A stretch of 64,000 nt of DNA from Bacillota bacterium (GTDB lineage: Bacteria; Bacillota; Clostridia; Oscillospirales; Ruminococcaceae), in contig JAEWWT010000027.1 in the NCBI GenBank assembly GCA_023396225.1, positions 62,001 through 126,000 on the forward strand, written 5' to 3'. The notes under the pieces were generated by a model. That model ran no database searches. It was not told where the DNA came from and worked only from the letters and a program-made list of their open reading frames with translations. Shown here piece after piece: positions 21,069 through 31,200 of this stretch. The position numbers and the translations under genes were made by a program. The first letter of the stretch is position 1; every line of letters starts with the position of its first letter.

Positions 21069-23677
21069 GCCTGTGCAGCAGCAAGACGAGCAATTGGAAC
21101 TCTGAATGGTGAGCATGAAACGTATGTGAGGCCGAGCTTATGGCAGAACTCAACAGATGTTGGGTCACCGCCGTGTTCGCCGCAGATACCGATGTGCATG
21201 TCAGGGCGTGTAGCCTTACCTAACTTGATAGACATTTCCATGAGCTTGCCAACACCAGTCTGGTCAAGTCTTGCAAATGGATCGTTCTCAAAGATCTTAG
21301 TATCATAGTAAGCGTTAAGGAACTTGCCGGAGTCATCTCTTGAGAAGCCGTATGTCATCTGTGTAAGGTCGTTTGTACCGAAGCAGAAGAATTCAGCTTC
21401 CTTAGCAATTTCGTCAGCTGTAAGAGCAGCTCTTGGAATTTCGATCATTGTACCAACTTCATACTTGAGGTCAGAACCTGCAGCCTTGATAACTTCATCA
21501 GCAGCAGCAACAACAATGTCCTTAACAAACTTGAGTTCCTTGATTTCACATACGAGTGGAATCATGATTTCAGGAACGATTGTCCAGTCAGGATGAGCCT
21601 TCTTAACATTTATAGCAGCCTTGATAACAGCCTTAGTCTGCATCTTTGCAATTTCAGGATATGTTACAGCAAGACGGCATCCACGGTGACCCATCATTGG
21701 GTTGAATTCGTGGAGTGAAGCAATAAGAGCCTTGATAGATTCAACTGACTTGCCCTGTGTCTTAGCAAGAGCTTCAATGTCAGCTTCTTCTGTAGGAACG
21801 AATTCATGGAGAGGTGGGTCAAGGAATCTTATTGTTACAGGGCAGCCTTCGAGTGCTTCATAGAGCTTTTCAAAGTCTGACTGCTGCATTGGTTCAATCT
21901 TGTCAAGAGCAGCTTCTCTTTCTTCAACTGTATCTGAACAGATCATTTCGCGGAAAGCAGCAATTCTTGATGGTTCAAAGAACATGTGCTCTGTACGGCA
22001 GAGACCGATACCTTCTGCACCGAGTTCACGAGCCTTCTTAGCATCAGAAGGTGTATCAGCGTTAGTTCTAACCTTAAGAACTCTGAACTTGTCAGTCCAG
22101 CTCATGATTCTTCCGAATTCACCAGCGATTGTAGCATCAACTGTTGGAATGATACCATCGTAGATGTAACCTGTTGAACCATCAATTGAGATGAAGTCGC
22201 CTTCATTGAATGTCTTACCGTTAAGTGTAAACTTCTTGTTAGCTTCATCCATGTTTATTTCTGAGCAGCCGGATACACAGCATGTACCCATTCCACGAGC
22301 AACAACAGCAGCGTGAGATGTCATACCGCCACGAACTGTGAGGATACCCTGAGCAGCCTTCATACCTGTAATATCTTCAGGTGATGTTTCAAGGCGAACG
22401 AGAACAACCTTTTCGCCCTTTGCCTTCCAAGCTTCTGCATCGTCAGCAGTAAATACGACCTTACCGCAAGCAGCTCCTGGTGAAGCGCCGAGTCCCTTGC
22501 CCATAGGAGTTGCAGCCTTAATAGCCTTAGCATCAAACTGTGGGTGGAGAAGTGTATCGAGGTTTCTTGGTTCAATCATAAGAACAGCTTCTTCTTCTGT
22601 TCTCATACCTTCATCAACGAGGTCACATGCAATCTTGAGAGCAGCCTGAGCAGTTCTCTTACCGTTTCTTGTCTGAAGCATATAAAGCTTCTTGTTTTCA
22701 ACAGTAAATTCCATATCTTGCATGTCTCTGTAGTGATTTTCAAGAGTTACGCAAACCTTCTGGAACTGTTCAAATGCTTCTGGGAACATCTGAGCCATCT
22801 GAGCTATTGGCATAGGAGTTCTTACGCCAGCAACAACGTCTTCACCCTGTGCATTGTTGAGGAATTCGCCCATGAGTTTCTTTTCGCCTGTAGCAGGGTC
22901 ACGAGTAAATGCAACACCTGTACCGCAATCATCACCCATATTACCGAATGCCATCATCTGTACGTTTACAGCAGTACCCCATGAGTAAGGGATATCATTA
23001 TCACGACGGTAAACATTAGCTCTTGGGTTATCCCATGAACGGAATACAGCCTTTACAGCGCCCATAAGCTGTTCAACTGGATCTGAAGGGAAGTCCTGAC
23101 CAATCTTGGACTTGTATTCAGCCTTGAACTGTTCAGCAAGAACCTTAAGGTCGTCAGCTGTAAGATCAAGGTCCTCAGTAACGCCCTTATTCTTCTTCAT
23201 TGCATCAATAAGTTCTTCAAAGTACTTCTTGCCAACTTCCATAACAACATCGGAGTACATCTGAATAAATCTTCTGTAGCAGTCATATGCCCATCTAGCA
23301 TTTCCTGACTTCTCAGCCATTGTTTTAACAACTGCTTCGTTAAGACCAAGGTTAAGAATTGTATCCATCATACCAGGCATTGAAGCTCTTGCACCTGAAC
23401 GAACAGATACGAGAAGAGGATTTTCAACGTCACCAAACTTTTTGCCGGTGATTTCTTCCATCTTCTTAATATGCTCCATTATCTGGCTCTGAATTTCATC
23501 ATTAATTTTCTTTCCGTCCTCATAGTACTGAGTACATGCTTCTGTAGTGATAGTGAAGCCCTGAGGAACAGGAAGTCCGAGCTTTGTCATCTCAGCAAGG
23601 TTTGCGCCCTTACCACCGAGAAGCTCTTTCATTCCAGCGTCGCCTTCGCTAAACAAATAAACCCATTTTCTGCTCAT
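21047..23677 (-). CDS. ppdK: Pyruvate, phosphate dikinase
   Basis: PPDK interconverts pyruvate, ATP and phosphate with phosphoenolpyruvate, AMP and pyrophosphate; in anaerobes it often works in glycolysis. The 876-residue enzyme has the N-terminal nucleotide-binding domain (GGKGANLAEMTKLGLPVPQG), the phosphohistidine loop GGMTSHAAVVARGMGT, and the PEP/pyruvate barrel with GICGEHGGDP and SCSPFRVPIARLAAAQAA. The start at 23677 (MSRKWVYLFSEGD) has GGAGG ten bases upstream; a longer frame to 23752 is unlikely. The final IRDRD is encoded by the inserted element and replaces IKSK, a harmless-looking change. Confidence 0.96.
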   Translation of the reverse strand: MSRKWVYLFSEGDAGMKELLGGKGANLAEMTKLGLPVPQGFTITTEACTQYYEDGKKINDEIQSQIMEHIKKMEEITGKKFGDVENPLLVSVRSGARASMPGMMDTILNLGLNEAVVKTMAEKSGNARWAYDCYRRFIQMYSDVVMEVGKKYFEELIDAMKKNKGVTEDLDLTADDLKVLAEQFKAEYKSKIGQDFPSDPVEQLMGAVKAVFRSWDNPRANVYRRDNDIPYSWGTAVNVQMMAFGNMGDDCGTGVAFTRDPATGEKKLMGEFLNNAQGEDVVAGVRTPMPIAQMAQMFPEAFEQFQKVCVTLENHYRDMQDMEFTVENKKLYMLQTRNGKRTAQAALKIACDLVDEGMRTEEEAVLMIEPRNLDTLLHPQFDAKAIKAATPMGKGLGASPGAACGKVVFTADDAEAWKAKGEKVVLVRLETSPEDITGMKAAQGILTVRGGMTSHAAVVARGMGTCCVSGCSEINMDEANKKFTLNGKTFNEGDFISIDGSTGYIYDGIIPTVDATIAGEFGRIMSWTDKFRVLKVRTNADTPSDAKKARELGAEGIGLCRTEHMFFEPSRIAAFREMICSDTVEEREAALDKIEPMQQSDFEKLYEALEGCPVTIRFLDPPLHEFVPTEEADIEALAKTQGKSVESIKALIASLHEFNPMMGHRGCRLAVTYPEIAKMQTKAVIKAAINVKKAHPDWTIVPEIMIPLVCEIKELKFVKDIVVAAADEVIKAAGSDLKYEVGTMIEIPRAALTADEIAKEAEFFCFGTNDLTQMTYGFSRDDSGKFLNAYYDTKIFENDPFARLDQTGVGKLMEMSIKLGKATRPDMHIGICGEHGGDPTSVEFCHKLGLTYVSCSPFRVPIARLAAAQAAIRDRD
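21069..21079. other. Attachment core, ppdK-side junction
   Basis: Second copy of GCTGCACAGGC, inside the ppdK coding sequence where it encodes part of LAAAQAA. To its left (minus-strand downstream) lies element DNA; to its right lies the intact ppdK body. Confidence 0.8.
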
Positions 23678-23758
23678 TGGTTCTTTACCTCCAAAATTTT
23701 TTGTTTCCGCTTCTGAAGCGTAGTAATCCATATTTTTCATTTTTGCGGACATACATAT

Positions 23759-23787
23759 ATTATATCAGAAAAACAAGCACATTTCCA
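23759..23787 (-). promoter_or_regulatory. ppdK promoter
   Basis: The minus strand has TATAAT (23759-23764) preceded by TGA, giving an extended -10, with a weak -35 TGGAAA 17 bases upstream. Confidence 0.65.
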
Positions 23788-24105
23788 TACTGTAAGTATA
23801 TAGAATATGTGCTAACTTTTTAGTAACTTTTGTACAAAAAACCAAGTAATACTTTGTTGATGCCTTTTATGCTTGAAATTTGAGAAAAAATGTGCAATAC
23901 TATAATTGTATTTTTAAAATGATAATTAATTTTTTAACAATTTCCGCAAGTCATATGTGTTAGTATATACTAATTATTGCGGTTTAAACATAATATTTCA
24001 CTATACTGATTAATTTGTCAGTTATGCATTATGAATTTAAAGAGAGCAATATTTTATTGTCAAGACTTAAAATAGTTTGAACCGTACCTTTTTGGGGGAT
24101 TTCTT
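23788..24105. other. Divergent intergenic region upstream of ppdK and the 24106 gene
   Basis: Very AT-rich, with no open frame of note. Apart from the ppdK promoter and GGGGGA as ribosome binding site before 24106, I see no clear structured element or operator. Confidence 0.5.
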
Positions 24106-24924
24106 ATGGTTGCTGTTTTTTTTGTTATTATCGGATGGTTCATAATGAGATGTCTGATAGTATTAATAAATAACTATAAATATGATTTCGATACAGATTT
24201 ACTTAATTTATACTTCAAATATGACAAGCAGACAAGGAGTGATATCAGATCACGTCTTAACGCTTATCTTAAAAGCGGTGCCAGCGGCCGTGCGTTTTTA
24301 TTAAATTCGGTTATTTCATTACTTGGCTTTATGGTTACTGTTCTGATAATAAAAATTTTACCAATCATTTCATCGGTAATGGATATGGGATATCTGATGT
24401 TTTCTCTGGTATGCTTTCTTTCGGGAGGGGCTCTTGTATATTTTATCAATGCTTTCTGTCAGGAAATCATGGTGGAGGAAGACAAACACAATCCGATTGC
24501 ACAGCTGGCTAACAAGCCATACAAACCACGTTTTGCAAACAAATCAAATCATGTGCAGGCTGCTCCGGTTCAGCAGAATGTTCCTAGCTTTCTGACACCT
24601 CCTGTTGTTCAGAATACCCTTGTTAATACGGCAGCTAATAATCATGAAATGCTGTCAATTGAATCAAAGAAGGTTGACCTCACAAAGCATAATGTTGATC
24701 TGAACAAGCGCGGAGTAATGTACGGCGGACAGAATTACATGCTTGAACCGTTTGTGGACTTTGAAAATGCACATCCTTCTGGCGTCAGCCATTCAGAAAA
24801 GATTGAAAGAGGTATATCACTTCATTTGCCCAAAAACAAGCCTGAACCCGAGTATGAGTACCTGCACAGCAGACTTCATCAGGATATTGAAAACGACAGG
24901 AGAAACCAAATATCACAATTATAA
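24106..24924 (+). CDS. Hypothetical membrane protein, 272 aa
   Basis: I do not recognise a family. An N-terminal helix (VAVFFVIIGWFIMRCLIVLI) is followed by a basic cytoplasmic stretch, then two more helices (LLNSVISLLGFMVTVLIIKI; YLMFSLVCFLSGGALVYFI). A polar tail of about 150 residues follows, rich in Gln, Asn and Pro (VQAAPVQQNVPSFLTPPVV) and probably disordered. GGGGGA lies about seven bases before the ATG. It precedes glmU by 120 bases on the same strand and may be co-transcribed. Confidence 0.75.
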   Translation: MVAVFFVIIGWFIMRCLIVLINNYKYDFDTDLLNLYFKYDKQTRSDIRSRLNAYLKSGASGRAFLLNSVISLLGFMVTVLIIKILPIISSVMDMGYLMFSLVCFLSGGALVYFINAFCQEIMVEEDKHNPIAQLANKPYKPRFANKSNHVQAAPVQQNVPSFLTPPVVQNTLVNTAANNHEMLSIESKKVDLTKHNVDLNKRGVMYGGQNYMLEPFVDFENAHPSGVSHSEKIERGISLHLPKNKPEPEYEYLHSRLHQDIENDRRNQISQL

Positions 24925-25044
24925 ATATAAAAGCTTATTATTTTATCGGCACATTTATGCTGGAATTTCAGCGTATACTGTGATAAACTGATATTTGGAC
25001 TTGAAATATAAAATTATACATAAATTGATTAATGGGAGATATAG

Positions 25045-26430
25045 ATGATGAGTAAAAATTGTGCTGTTGTTCTTGCAGGAGGACAGGGAAAAAGAATGAA
25101 ATCTGACCTGCCGAAGCCAATGTTTGAGGTGCTTGGCGAGCCTATGCTTGAATGGGTTCTTACAGCTTGTGAGGATTCGGAAATTAATGATATATGCGTG
25201 GTAACAGGTTTTAACAATGAAGTAATTGAGAATTACATCGGAAGCCGCTGTGCTACAGTTCTTCAGCCGCAGAGAATGGGCACAGGTCATGCTGTTATGA
25301 TGGCAATGGACTGGATGAAGGAACGTGTCGGCGGAAATGTTCTTATTCTTAACGGTGACGCTCCCTTTATTGATAAGGATACTATTAAAAAGTCGCTTGA
25401 AAAGCATATAGCTGAGGATAATGCTGTTACTGTAATCACAGCAGAACTTGACAATCCTTATGGTTATGGAAGAATTATTCGTTCTGGCAATGGTATCAGC
25501 GGTATTGTTGAGGAAAAAGACACTACAAACGATCAGAAAGCAATAAGAGAAATCAACTCGGGAGCATATTGGTTTAAGGTTGAAAGCCTTATCTATGCAC
25601 TTGGACAGATAACCCCTAATAACTGTCAGGGTGAATATTATCTTACAGATTCAGTATACATACTGGTATCTGCGGGTTTTCGTGCAGATGCATATATTTC
25701 TTCAAATCCTAACGTTGTTTTAGGTGCAAATGACAGAAAAGGTCTTTTGCTGTTGAATAATGTCGCAAGATTAGATATAATAGAAAAGCAACTGGAAAAC
25801 GGGGTAGAATTTGTCTGCGCAGACGGTGTTTCTATTGGAAGAAATGTTCATATCGGAGCAGGCACACGTATTCTTCAGGGTACTATAATAAAAGGGCAGA
25901 CTGCAATAGGTGAAAACTGCATTATAGGACCTAACTGCATAATCGAAAATTGCGCTGTCGGAAACGGTGTAAAGCTTAATTCTGTTCAGGCATATAACTC
26001 TGTGATTGAAGAAAATGCTAAAATCGGGCCGTTTGTTCATATTCGTCCTGATTCACATATCAAGGCAGGAGCAAAGATCGGCGACTTTGTTGAGATCAAG
26101 AACTCTGTTGTCGGCGAGAAAACTGCTGTTGCACATCTCACATATATTGGTGACAGTGATGTTGGCTCAAATGTAAACTTCGGATGCGGCGTTGTTACTG
26201 TAAACTACAACGGTGCAAAGAAGTTCAGAACAGTTATTGAAGATAATGCATTTATTGGATGCAATACAAATCTTATAGCTCCTGTTAAAGTCGGAAAGGG
26301 AGCATATACTGCGGCAGGAACAACAGTTACAAAGGATGTTCCTGATGGAGCTCTTGCTATAGAGAGGGCAGAATATGTAATCAAGGAAGGCTTCGGCGAT
26401 AGAAAATTGAAAAACAGGAATCAGAAGTAA
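25045..26430 (+). CDS. glmU: Bifunctional GlcN-1-P acetyltransferase / GlcNAc-1-P uridyltransferase
   Basis: GlmU makes UDP-GlcNAc for peptidoglycan. The 461-residue protein has the N-terminal nucleotidyltransferase signature VVLAGGQGKRMKSDLPKPM and LNGDAPFIDKDT. The C-terminal left-handed beta-helix has hexapeptide repeats ending in the acetyltransferase site (LTYIGDSDVGSNVNFGCG, TVNYNGAKK). Two adjacent ATGs are possible, 25045 and 25048; GGGAG is six or nine bases away. It heads a conserved firmicute group, glmU-prs-pth-mfd. Confidence 0.95.
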   Translation: MMSKNCAVVLAGGQGKRMKSDLPKPMFEVLGEPMLEWVLTACEDSEINDICVVTGFNNEVIENYIGSRCATVLQPQRMGTGHAVMMAMDWMKERVGGNVLILNGDAPFIDKDTIKKSLEKHIAEDNAVTVITAELDNPYGYGRIIRSGNGISGIVEEKDTTNDQKAIREINSGAYWFKVESLIYALGQITPNNCQGEYYLTDSVYILVSAGFRADAYISSNPNVVLGANDRKGLLLLNNVARLDIIEKQLENGVEFVCADGVSIGRNVHIGAGTRILQGTIIKGQTAIGENCIIGPNCIIENCAVGNGVKLNSVQAYNSVIEENAKIGPFVHIRPDSHIKAGAKIGDFVEIKNSVVGEKTAVAHLTYIGDSDVGSNVNFGCGVVTVNYNGAKKFRTVIEDNAFIGCNTNLIAPVKVGKGAYTAAGTTVTKDVPDGALAIERAEYVIKEGFGDRKLKNRNQK

Positions 26431-26435
26431 TTTTT

Positions 26436-26472
26436 GGGAACATCGGCTGAATGGGCTTTGATCGGTGTTCCC
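26436..26472 (+). terminator. Hairpin after glmU
   Basis: GGGAACA and TGTTCCC close a 23-base loop between glmU and prs; no T-tract follows. It may be a processing or partial termination signal rather than a full stop. Confidence 0.5.
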
Positions 26473-26516
26473 TTAACAAATTATAAATCAATAATTAAAA
26501 CAAAGGGGATTTTCAA

Positions 26517-27479
26517 ATGAATCTGCACGGCAAGGATATCAAAATTTTCACAGCGAATTCCAACCCTAATGTGGCAAACGAAATCGCAAAAACTCTCGGC
26601 ATGCCAATTGGTGAATCGGAAGTTGTTACTTTTTCTGACGGAGAAGTAAGCGTTTCTATCAAGGAAAGCGTTCGTGGATCGGATGTATTCGTTGTTCAGT
26701 CAACAAGTTCACCTGTAAATGACAACATGATGGAGCTTCTTATAATGATTGATGCATTCAAGAGAGCTTCAGCAGGCCGTATTACTGCCGTTATTCCGTA
26801 CCTCGGCTATGCAAGACAGGACAGAAAGGCTAAGGCAAGAGATCCGATTTCTGCAAAGCTTGTAGCTGACCTTATCACAGTAGCCGGTGCAGACAGAATT
26901 CTTACAATGGATCTCCATTGTCCGCAGATTCAGGGATTTTTCAATATTCCTGTTGATCATCTTCTTGGTGTTCCGATTCTTGCTCCTCACTTTATTGAAA
27001 AGTTTAAGGACTGCAAGGACAACTGCGTTGTAGTTTCTCCTGACCTTGGTTCTGTTACAAGGGCAAGAAACTTTGCTGCAAGATTTGAAGCTCCTCTTGC
27101 TATTGTTGACAAGAGACGTCAGAAGGCAAACGTTTGTGAAGTAATGAACATAATCGGTGATGTCAAGGACAAGAATGTAATCCTTGTTGATGATATGATC
27201 GATACAGCAGGAACACTTTGCAATGCTGCAAAGGCTATTATTGAAGTTGGCGGAGCAAAGAATGTTTATGCTTGTGCTACACATGGTGTTCTTTCAGGCC
27301 CTGCTATTGACAGAATCCAGAACAGTGTTATTAAGGAACTTGTTATCCTCGATACAATAGCTCTTCCTGATGAAAAGAAGATTGACAAGATTACAGTTCT
27401 CCCTGTTGCTCCTGTATTTGCACAGGCAATTCAGAGAATTTATGCAGACAAGCCAATTTCCCCATTATTCAACAACTAA
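26517..27479 (+). CDS. prs: Ribose-phosphate pyrophosphokinase (PRPP synthetase)
   Basis: Prs makes PRPP from ribose 5-phosphate and ATP, feeding purine, pyrimidine, histidine and tryptophan synthesis (including TrpD in this window). The 320-residue enzyme shows FTANSNPNVANEIAKTLG, the flexible loop YLGYARQDRKAKARDPISAK, MDLHCPQIQGFF and the PRPP-binding motif VILVDDMIDTAGTLCNAA. AAAGGGGA precedes the ATG. It lies downstream of glmU as in other firmicutes. Confidence 0.96.
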   Translation: MNLHGKDIKIFTANSNPNVANEIAKTLGMPIGESEVVTFSDGEVSVSIKESVRGSDVFVVQSTSSPVNDNMMELLIMIDAFKRASAGRITAVIPYLGYARQDRKAKARDPISAKLVADLITVAGADRILTMDLHCPQIQGFFNIPVDHLLGVPILAPHFIEKFKDCKDNCVVVSPDLGSVTRARNFAARFEAPLAIVDKRRQKANVCEVMNIIGDVKDKNVILVDDMIDTAGTLCNAAKAIIEVGGAKNVYACATHGVLSGPAIDRIQNSVIKELVILDTIALPDEKKIDKITVLPVAPVFAQAIQRIYADKPISPLFNN

Positions 27480-27489
27480 TTGATGATAT

Positions 27490-27511
27490 TATTGTGGCAT
27501 AAGTGTCACAA
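27490..27511 (+). terminator. Small hairpin after prs
   Basis: ATTGTGGCA and TGTCACAAT pair imperfectly around TAAG, just after the prs stop. It is followed by a stronger hairpin. Confidence 0.4.
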
Positions 27512-27525
27512 TATAAGTAGTTTAT

Positions 27526-27549
27526 ACCCCGTGTCAGAAGGCACGGGGT
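27526..27549 (+). terminator. Terminator-like hairpin between prs and pth
   Basis: ACCCCGTG pairs with CACGGGGT around an 8-base loop, with a T-tract (TTTTTT) about eight bases further on. The pth gene begins 29 bases later, so termination is probably partial. Confidence 0.6.
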
Positions 27550-27577
27550 TATACTGATTTTTTAAAGGAAAAATAAA

Positions 27578-28204
27578 ATGAGTATTTTTGATATTTTTGA
27601 CAAGCTTAATGCAGATAAACCTGCGGCAGCAGGAAAGCCTAAATTTATTATTGCAGGTCTTGGCAATCCAGGTCTTCAGTATGAAAACACAAGACACAAT
27701 GCAGGCTTTATGACACTTGATACAATTGCAGAAAAGTATAATGCTGATGTAAAAAAGCTTCAGTTCAAGGCTCTTGTCGGCAATGCTGTCATTATGGGCA
27801 AAAGCTGTCTGCTTATGAAGCCGCAGACATATATGAACAACAGCGGTGAAGCTATTGTAGCGGCAATGAATTTTTATAAAATTCCTGTACAGAATGTTAT
27901 TGTCTGCTATGATGATATAAGCCTTGAACCATCATTTCTTAGAATTCGCAGAAAAGGTTCTGACGGTGGTCATAATGGAATAAAGTCAATTATTGAGCTT
28001 ACTGGTGAAGATAGTTTTCCAAGAATCAAAATTGGTGTCGGAAAGAAACCGAGCAAGGATTATGATCTTGCTAACTGGGTACTGTCATCTTTTTCTGATA
28101 TCGAGCGTAAGCTTATAAAAGAAGCGTCTGAAAAGGCGGTTCAGTCGGTTGAGCTAATGGTACAGGACAAGGTTGATGAGGCTATGAACAAATTCAATTC
28201 GTAA
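27578..28204 (+). CDS. pth: Peptidyl-tRNA hydrolase
   Basis: Pth releases tRNA from peptidyl-tRNA that has dropped off ribosomes. The 208-residue protein carries the family signatures FIIAGLGNPGLQYENTRHNA (with the catalytic histidine), LLMKPQTYMNNSGEA and GSDGGHNGIKSI. An extra N-terminal stretch of about 20 residues (MSIFDIFDKLNADKPAAAGK) precedes the usual start; AAAGGA is spaced for this ATG and no internal ATG is better placed. It lies 50 bases before mfd. Confidence 0.94.
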   Translation: MSIFDIFDKLNADKPAAAGKPKFIIAGLGNPGLQYENTRHNAGFMTLDTIAEKYNADVKKLQFKALVGNAVIMGKSCLLMKPQTYMNNSGEAIVAAMNFYKIPVQNVIVCYDDISLEPSFLRIRRKGSDGGHNGIKSIIELTGEDSFPRIKIGVGKKPSKDYDLANWVLSSFSDIERKLIKEASEKAVQSVELMVQDKVDEAMNKFNS

Positions 28205-28256
28205 TTTCATCATTGCGAAAGGAGCGATGTTTCCCGTTGGGAAGCCGGACATAATT

Positions 28257-31200
28257 ATGTCAGTATTTATTAAAGCAATAGAAAATCTTCCTGCATACAA
28301 GGACATGGTAAGGTCTTCGCAAAAGGGCGAAACCCCAGTTCTTGTCACAGGAGTATCAGGTATACACAAGGCGCAGTTCACACTGGGTCTTATCGGCGTT
28401 GCCCCTGTTCTTGTCATTACAGATGATGAAGCCAATGCAAAAAGGCTTTGCGACGACATGAACGAAATGCTCGGAATCGCTGATGCCGCAATGGTTTACC
28501 CTGCAAAGGATTTTACTTTTACCGATGTTGCCACTGTTTCAAGAGAATATGAACATGCTAGGCTTGCGGCACTTTCAAGGATACGTTCGGGAAAGTGCAG
28601 GGTTATCTGTGCATCAGCAGAGGCTGTAATGCAGAAAACCATTCCGCCGCAGATGCTGTACGATCGTACAGTTATTCTTGAACAGGGGTACGAAATAACC
28701 ACAAAGGAGCTTGCCGCAAAACTTGTTGCCGCAGGCTATTCACGCTGTGATAAAGTCGAGGGAGTATCACAGTTTTCTATCAGGGGTTCTATAGCTGATA
28801 TATTTCCTGTTCAGGAAACAAGCCCTGTCAGAATAGAATTCTGGGGCGATGAAATCGACAGCATTTCATACTTTGATGTTGAAACGCAAAGACGTACCCA
28901 GAGCATGGAGATAATAGAAATTTCGCCTGCACTTGAAGTTCTCTTCGAGAGTGAGGAGCAGTTCAAGGCTAAAATAGATGAGCTTGCAAAAAAGCAGAGA
29001 AGCAAGCATGCAGAGATTGTAAAACAGAAGCTATACAATGATATTGATAAGCTTGATAACGGCGTTTCGCTAGGAAACATTGACAAGTACCTGCCTCTTG
29101 CCTATGATACTCCTGCAACAATTTTTGACTATCTTACAAAAGAGAGCGTTGTTGTATTCAGCGAATACAGAAATATGGCGGAGCGCTCAAAGAGTATACT
29201 TTCACAGCACAATGAGGATATAAAGATACTTCTTGAAGAGGGTGAACTCTGCAAGGGGCTTGACGGGTATATGCTTGAAATAGGTGAGGTTTTCGGTAAA
29301 GCTGATAAGTTCAGACAGGTTTTCATGGATACCTTTATGCGTGGGGAAAATGAAGTCCGTTTCAAAAAGCTTATTTCAGTAACAGCAAACCAGACAGCGC
29401 CATGGGGCGGTGAAATCCGTCAGCTTTCCGAAGATTTGCATACTTTCATTGAGAGGGACTATACTGTAATTGTTCTTGCAGGCTCTGAAAAAACCTTGCC
29501 GATTATTGCGGATGATTTAAGGGAAGATGGAATCCCTTGCGATATAATCAATGATAAAACCGAGCTTGCAAAGGGCAGAGTTTATCTTATGTCAGGTTGT
29601 GTAAGTGGGGGATATGACTATCCTGAAGCAAAGATAGCTCTTATCACACAGGCAAAGGCAATGGTTTCAAAGCGTAAGCTTAAAAAGCCGAAAAAGGGCG
29701 AGGAAATCAAGTCGCTTTCCGATATTTCAAACGGTGACCTTGTTGTTCATGCACTTCACGGTATCGGTAGGTTTATTGGCATAAGAAAGCTTGAAATGGA
29801 GGGCGTGACAAAGGATTATATTACTATTCAGTATGCAGGTACTGATGTGCTGTATGTTCCTGTTACACAGCTTGACCTTGTTTCAAAATATATAGGTCCT
29901 CGTGACAACAGCGGAGTAAAGCTTAATAAAATCTCCTCATTGGAGTGGCAGAAAACAAGAGCAAAGGTTAAAAAAGCTGTCAAGGATATGGCAGACGAGC
30001 TTATTGCCCTTTATGCTAAGAGAAGCAAGACTAAGGGATATGCTTTCTCGGAGGACTGCGACTGGCAGACAGATTTTGAAGAGCGTTTCAGTTATACAGA
30101 AACGGATGATCAGTTAAGATGTATTGACGAAATCAAGGATGATATGATGAAGCCTGTTCCGATGGACAGACTTCTTTGCGGAGATGTTGGCTTTGGTAAA
30201 ACCGAAGTTGCGTTGAGAGGTGCATTTAAGTGCGTTCTGGACAGTAAGCAATGCGCAATACTTGTTCCAACAACGGTTCTTGCGTGGCAGCATTATCAGA
30301 CAGCCGTAAAAAGATTTGAACATTTCCCTGTAAAAATTCAGCTTTTGTCAAGATTTCGAAATAAAAAGGAACAGGAAGAAATCCTAAAAGAACTTAAACG
30401 CGGTGAAATTGATATTATCATCGGAACACACAGGCTTGTTCAGAAGGATGTTCAGTTCAAGGATTTGGGTCTTGTAATTATAGATGAAGAACAACGTTTC
30501 GGTGTTGCACATAAGGAAAAATTCAAGGAGACATTCACAGGCGTTGATGTTCTCACACTTTCAGCGACTCCTATTCCTAGAACGCTTAACATGGCTATGA
30601 GCGGGATTAGGGACATGAGCGTTATTGAAGAACCGCCTATAGACAGATACCCTGTTCAGACTTATGTTATCGAGCATAATATGGGTGTCATTATTCAGGC
30701 AATCAGCAAGGAACTCCGCAGAGGCGGCCAGGTATACTATATTCATAACATAATTGAAAGCATAGATATGACGGCATCAAAGATTGCACAGCTGCTTCCT
30801 GATGCAAGAATTGGTATTGCACATGGGCAGATTGGAGAAGAACAGCTTTCAGAAGTATGGCGTCAGCTTGTTGAACATGAGATTGATATTCTTGTATGCA
30901 CAACGCTTATTGAAACTGGTGTTGACGTTCCTAACTGCAACACGCTTATTATAGAGGATGCCGACAATTTAGGACTCTCACAGCTTTACCAGTTAAGAGG
31001 ACGTGTCGGACGTTCTAACAGACGTGCATTTGCATATTTCACATTCAGACGAGGAAAGGTTCTTACTGAAATTGCTGCAAAACGTCTTGAAGCAATAAAG
31101 GAATTCACACAGTTCGGAAGCGGATTCAGAATTGCTTTGCGTGACCTTGAAATCAGAGGCGCAGGTTCAATTCTCGGCGGACGTCAGCATGGTCATATGG

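Larger units (their letters stand above)
15474..21079. mobile_element. Integrative element (about 5.6 kb) in the 3' end of ppdK
   Basis: The element is bounded by copies of GCTGCACAGGC, 5,595 bp apart. It holds a large serine recombinase, an iteron-like noncoding region, a small open frame, a HaeIII-like restriction-modification pair and a truncated recombinase tail. Removing it rejoins ppdK to AAQAAIKSK-stop and its own terminator, which supports the boundaries. No conjugation genes and no recognisable replication protein are present, so it is either a small restriction-modification island or a reduced derivative of a larger element. Confidence 0.85.

Noticed and set aside
20911..21168. 85-codon minus-strand frame starting inside ppdK
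   Set aside because: Its first 30 codons are ppdK read in another frame; only the part after the attachment core is meaningful, as the severed recombinase tail.
23678..23752. Longer ppdK start at 23752
   Set aside because: The extra 25 residues (beginning MSAKMKNMDYYASEAE) are outside the family's start, and GGAGG is correctly spaced for 23677 instead.
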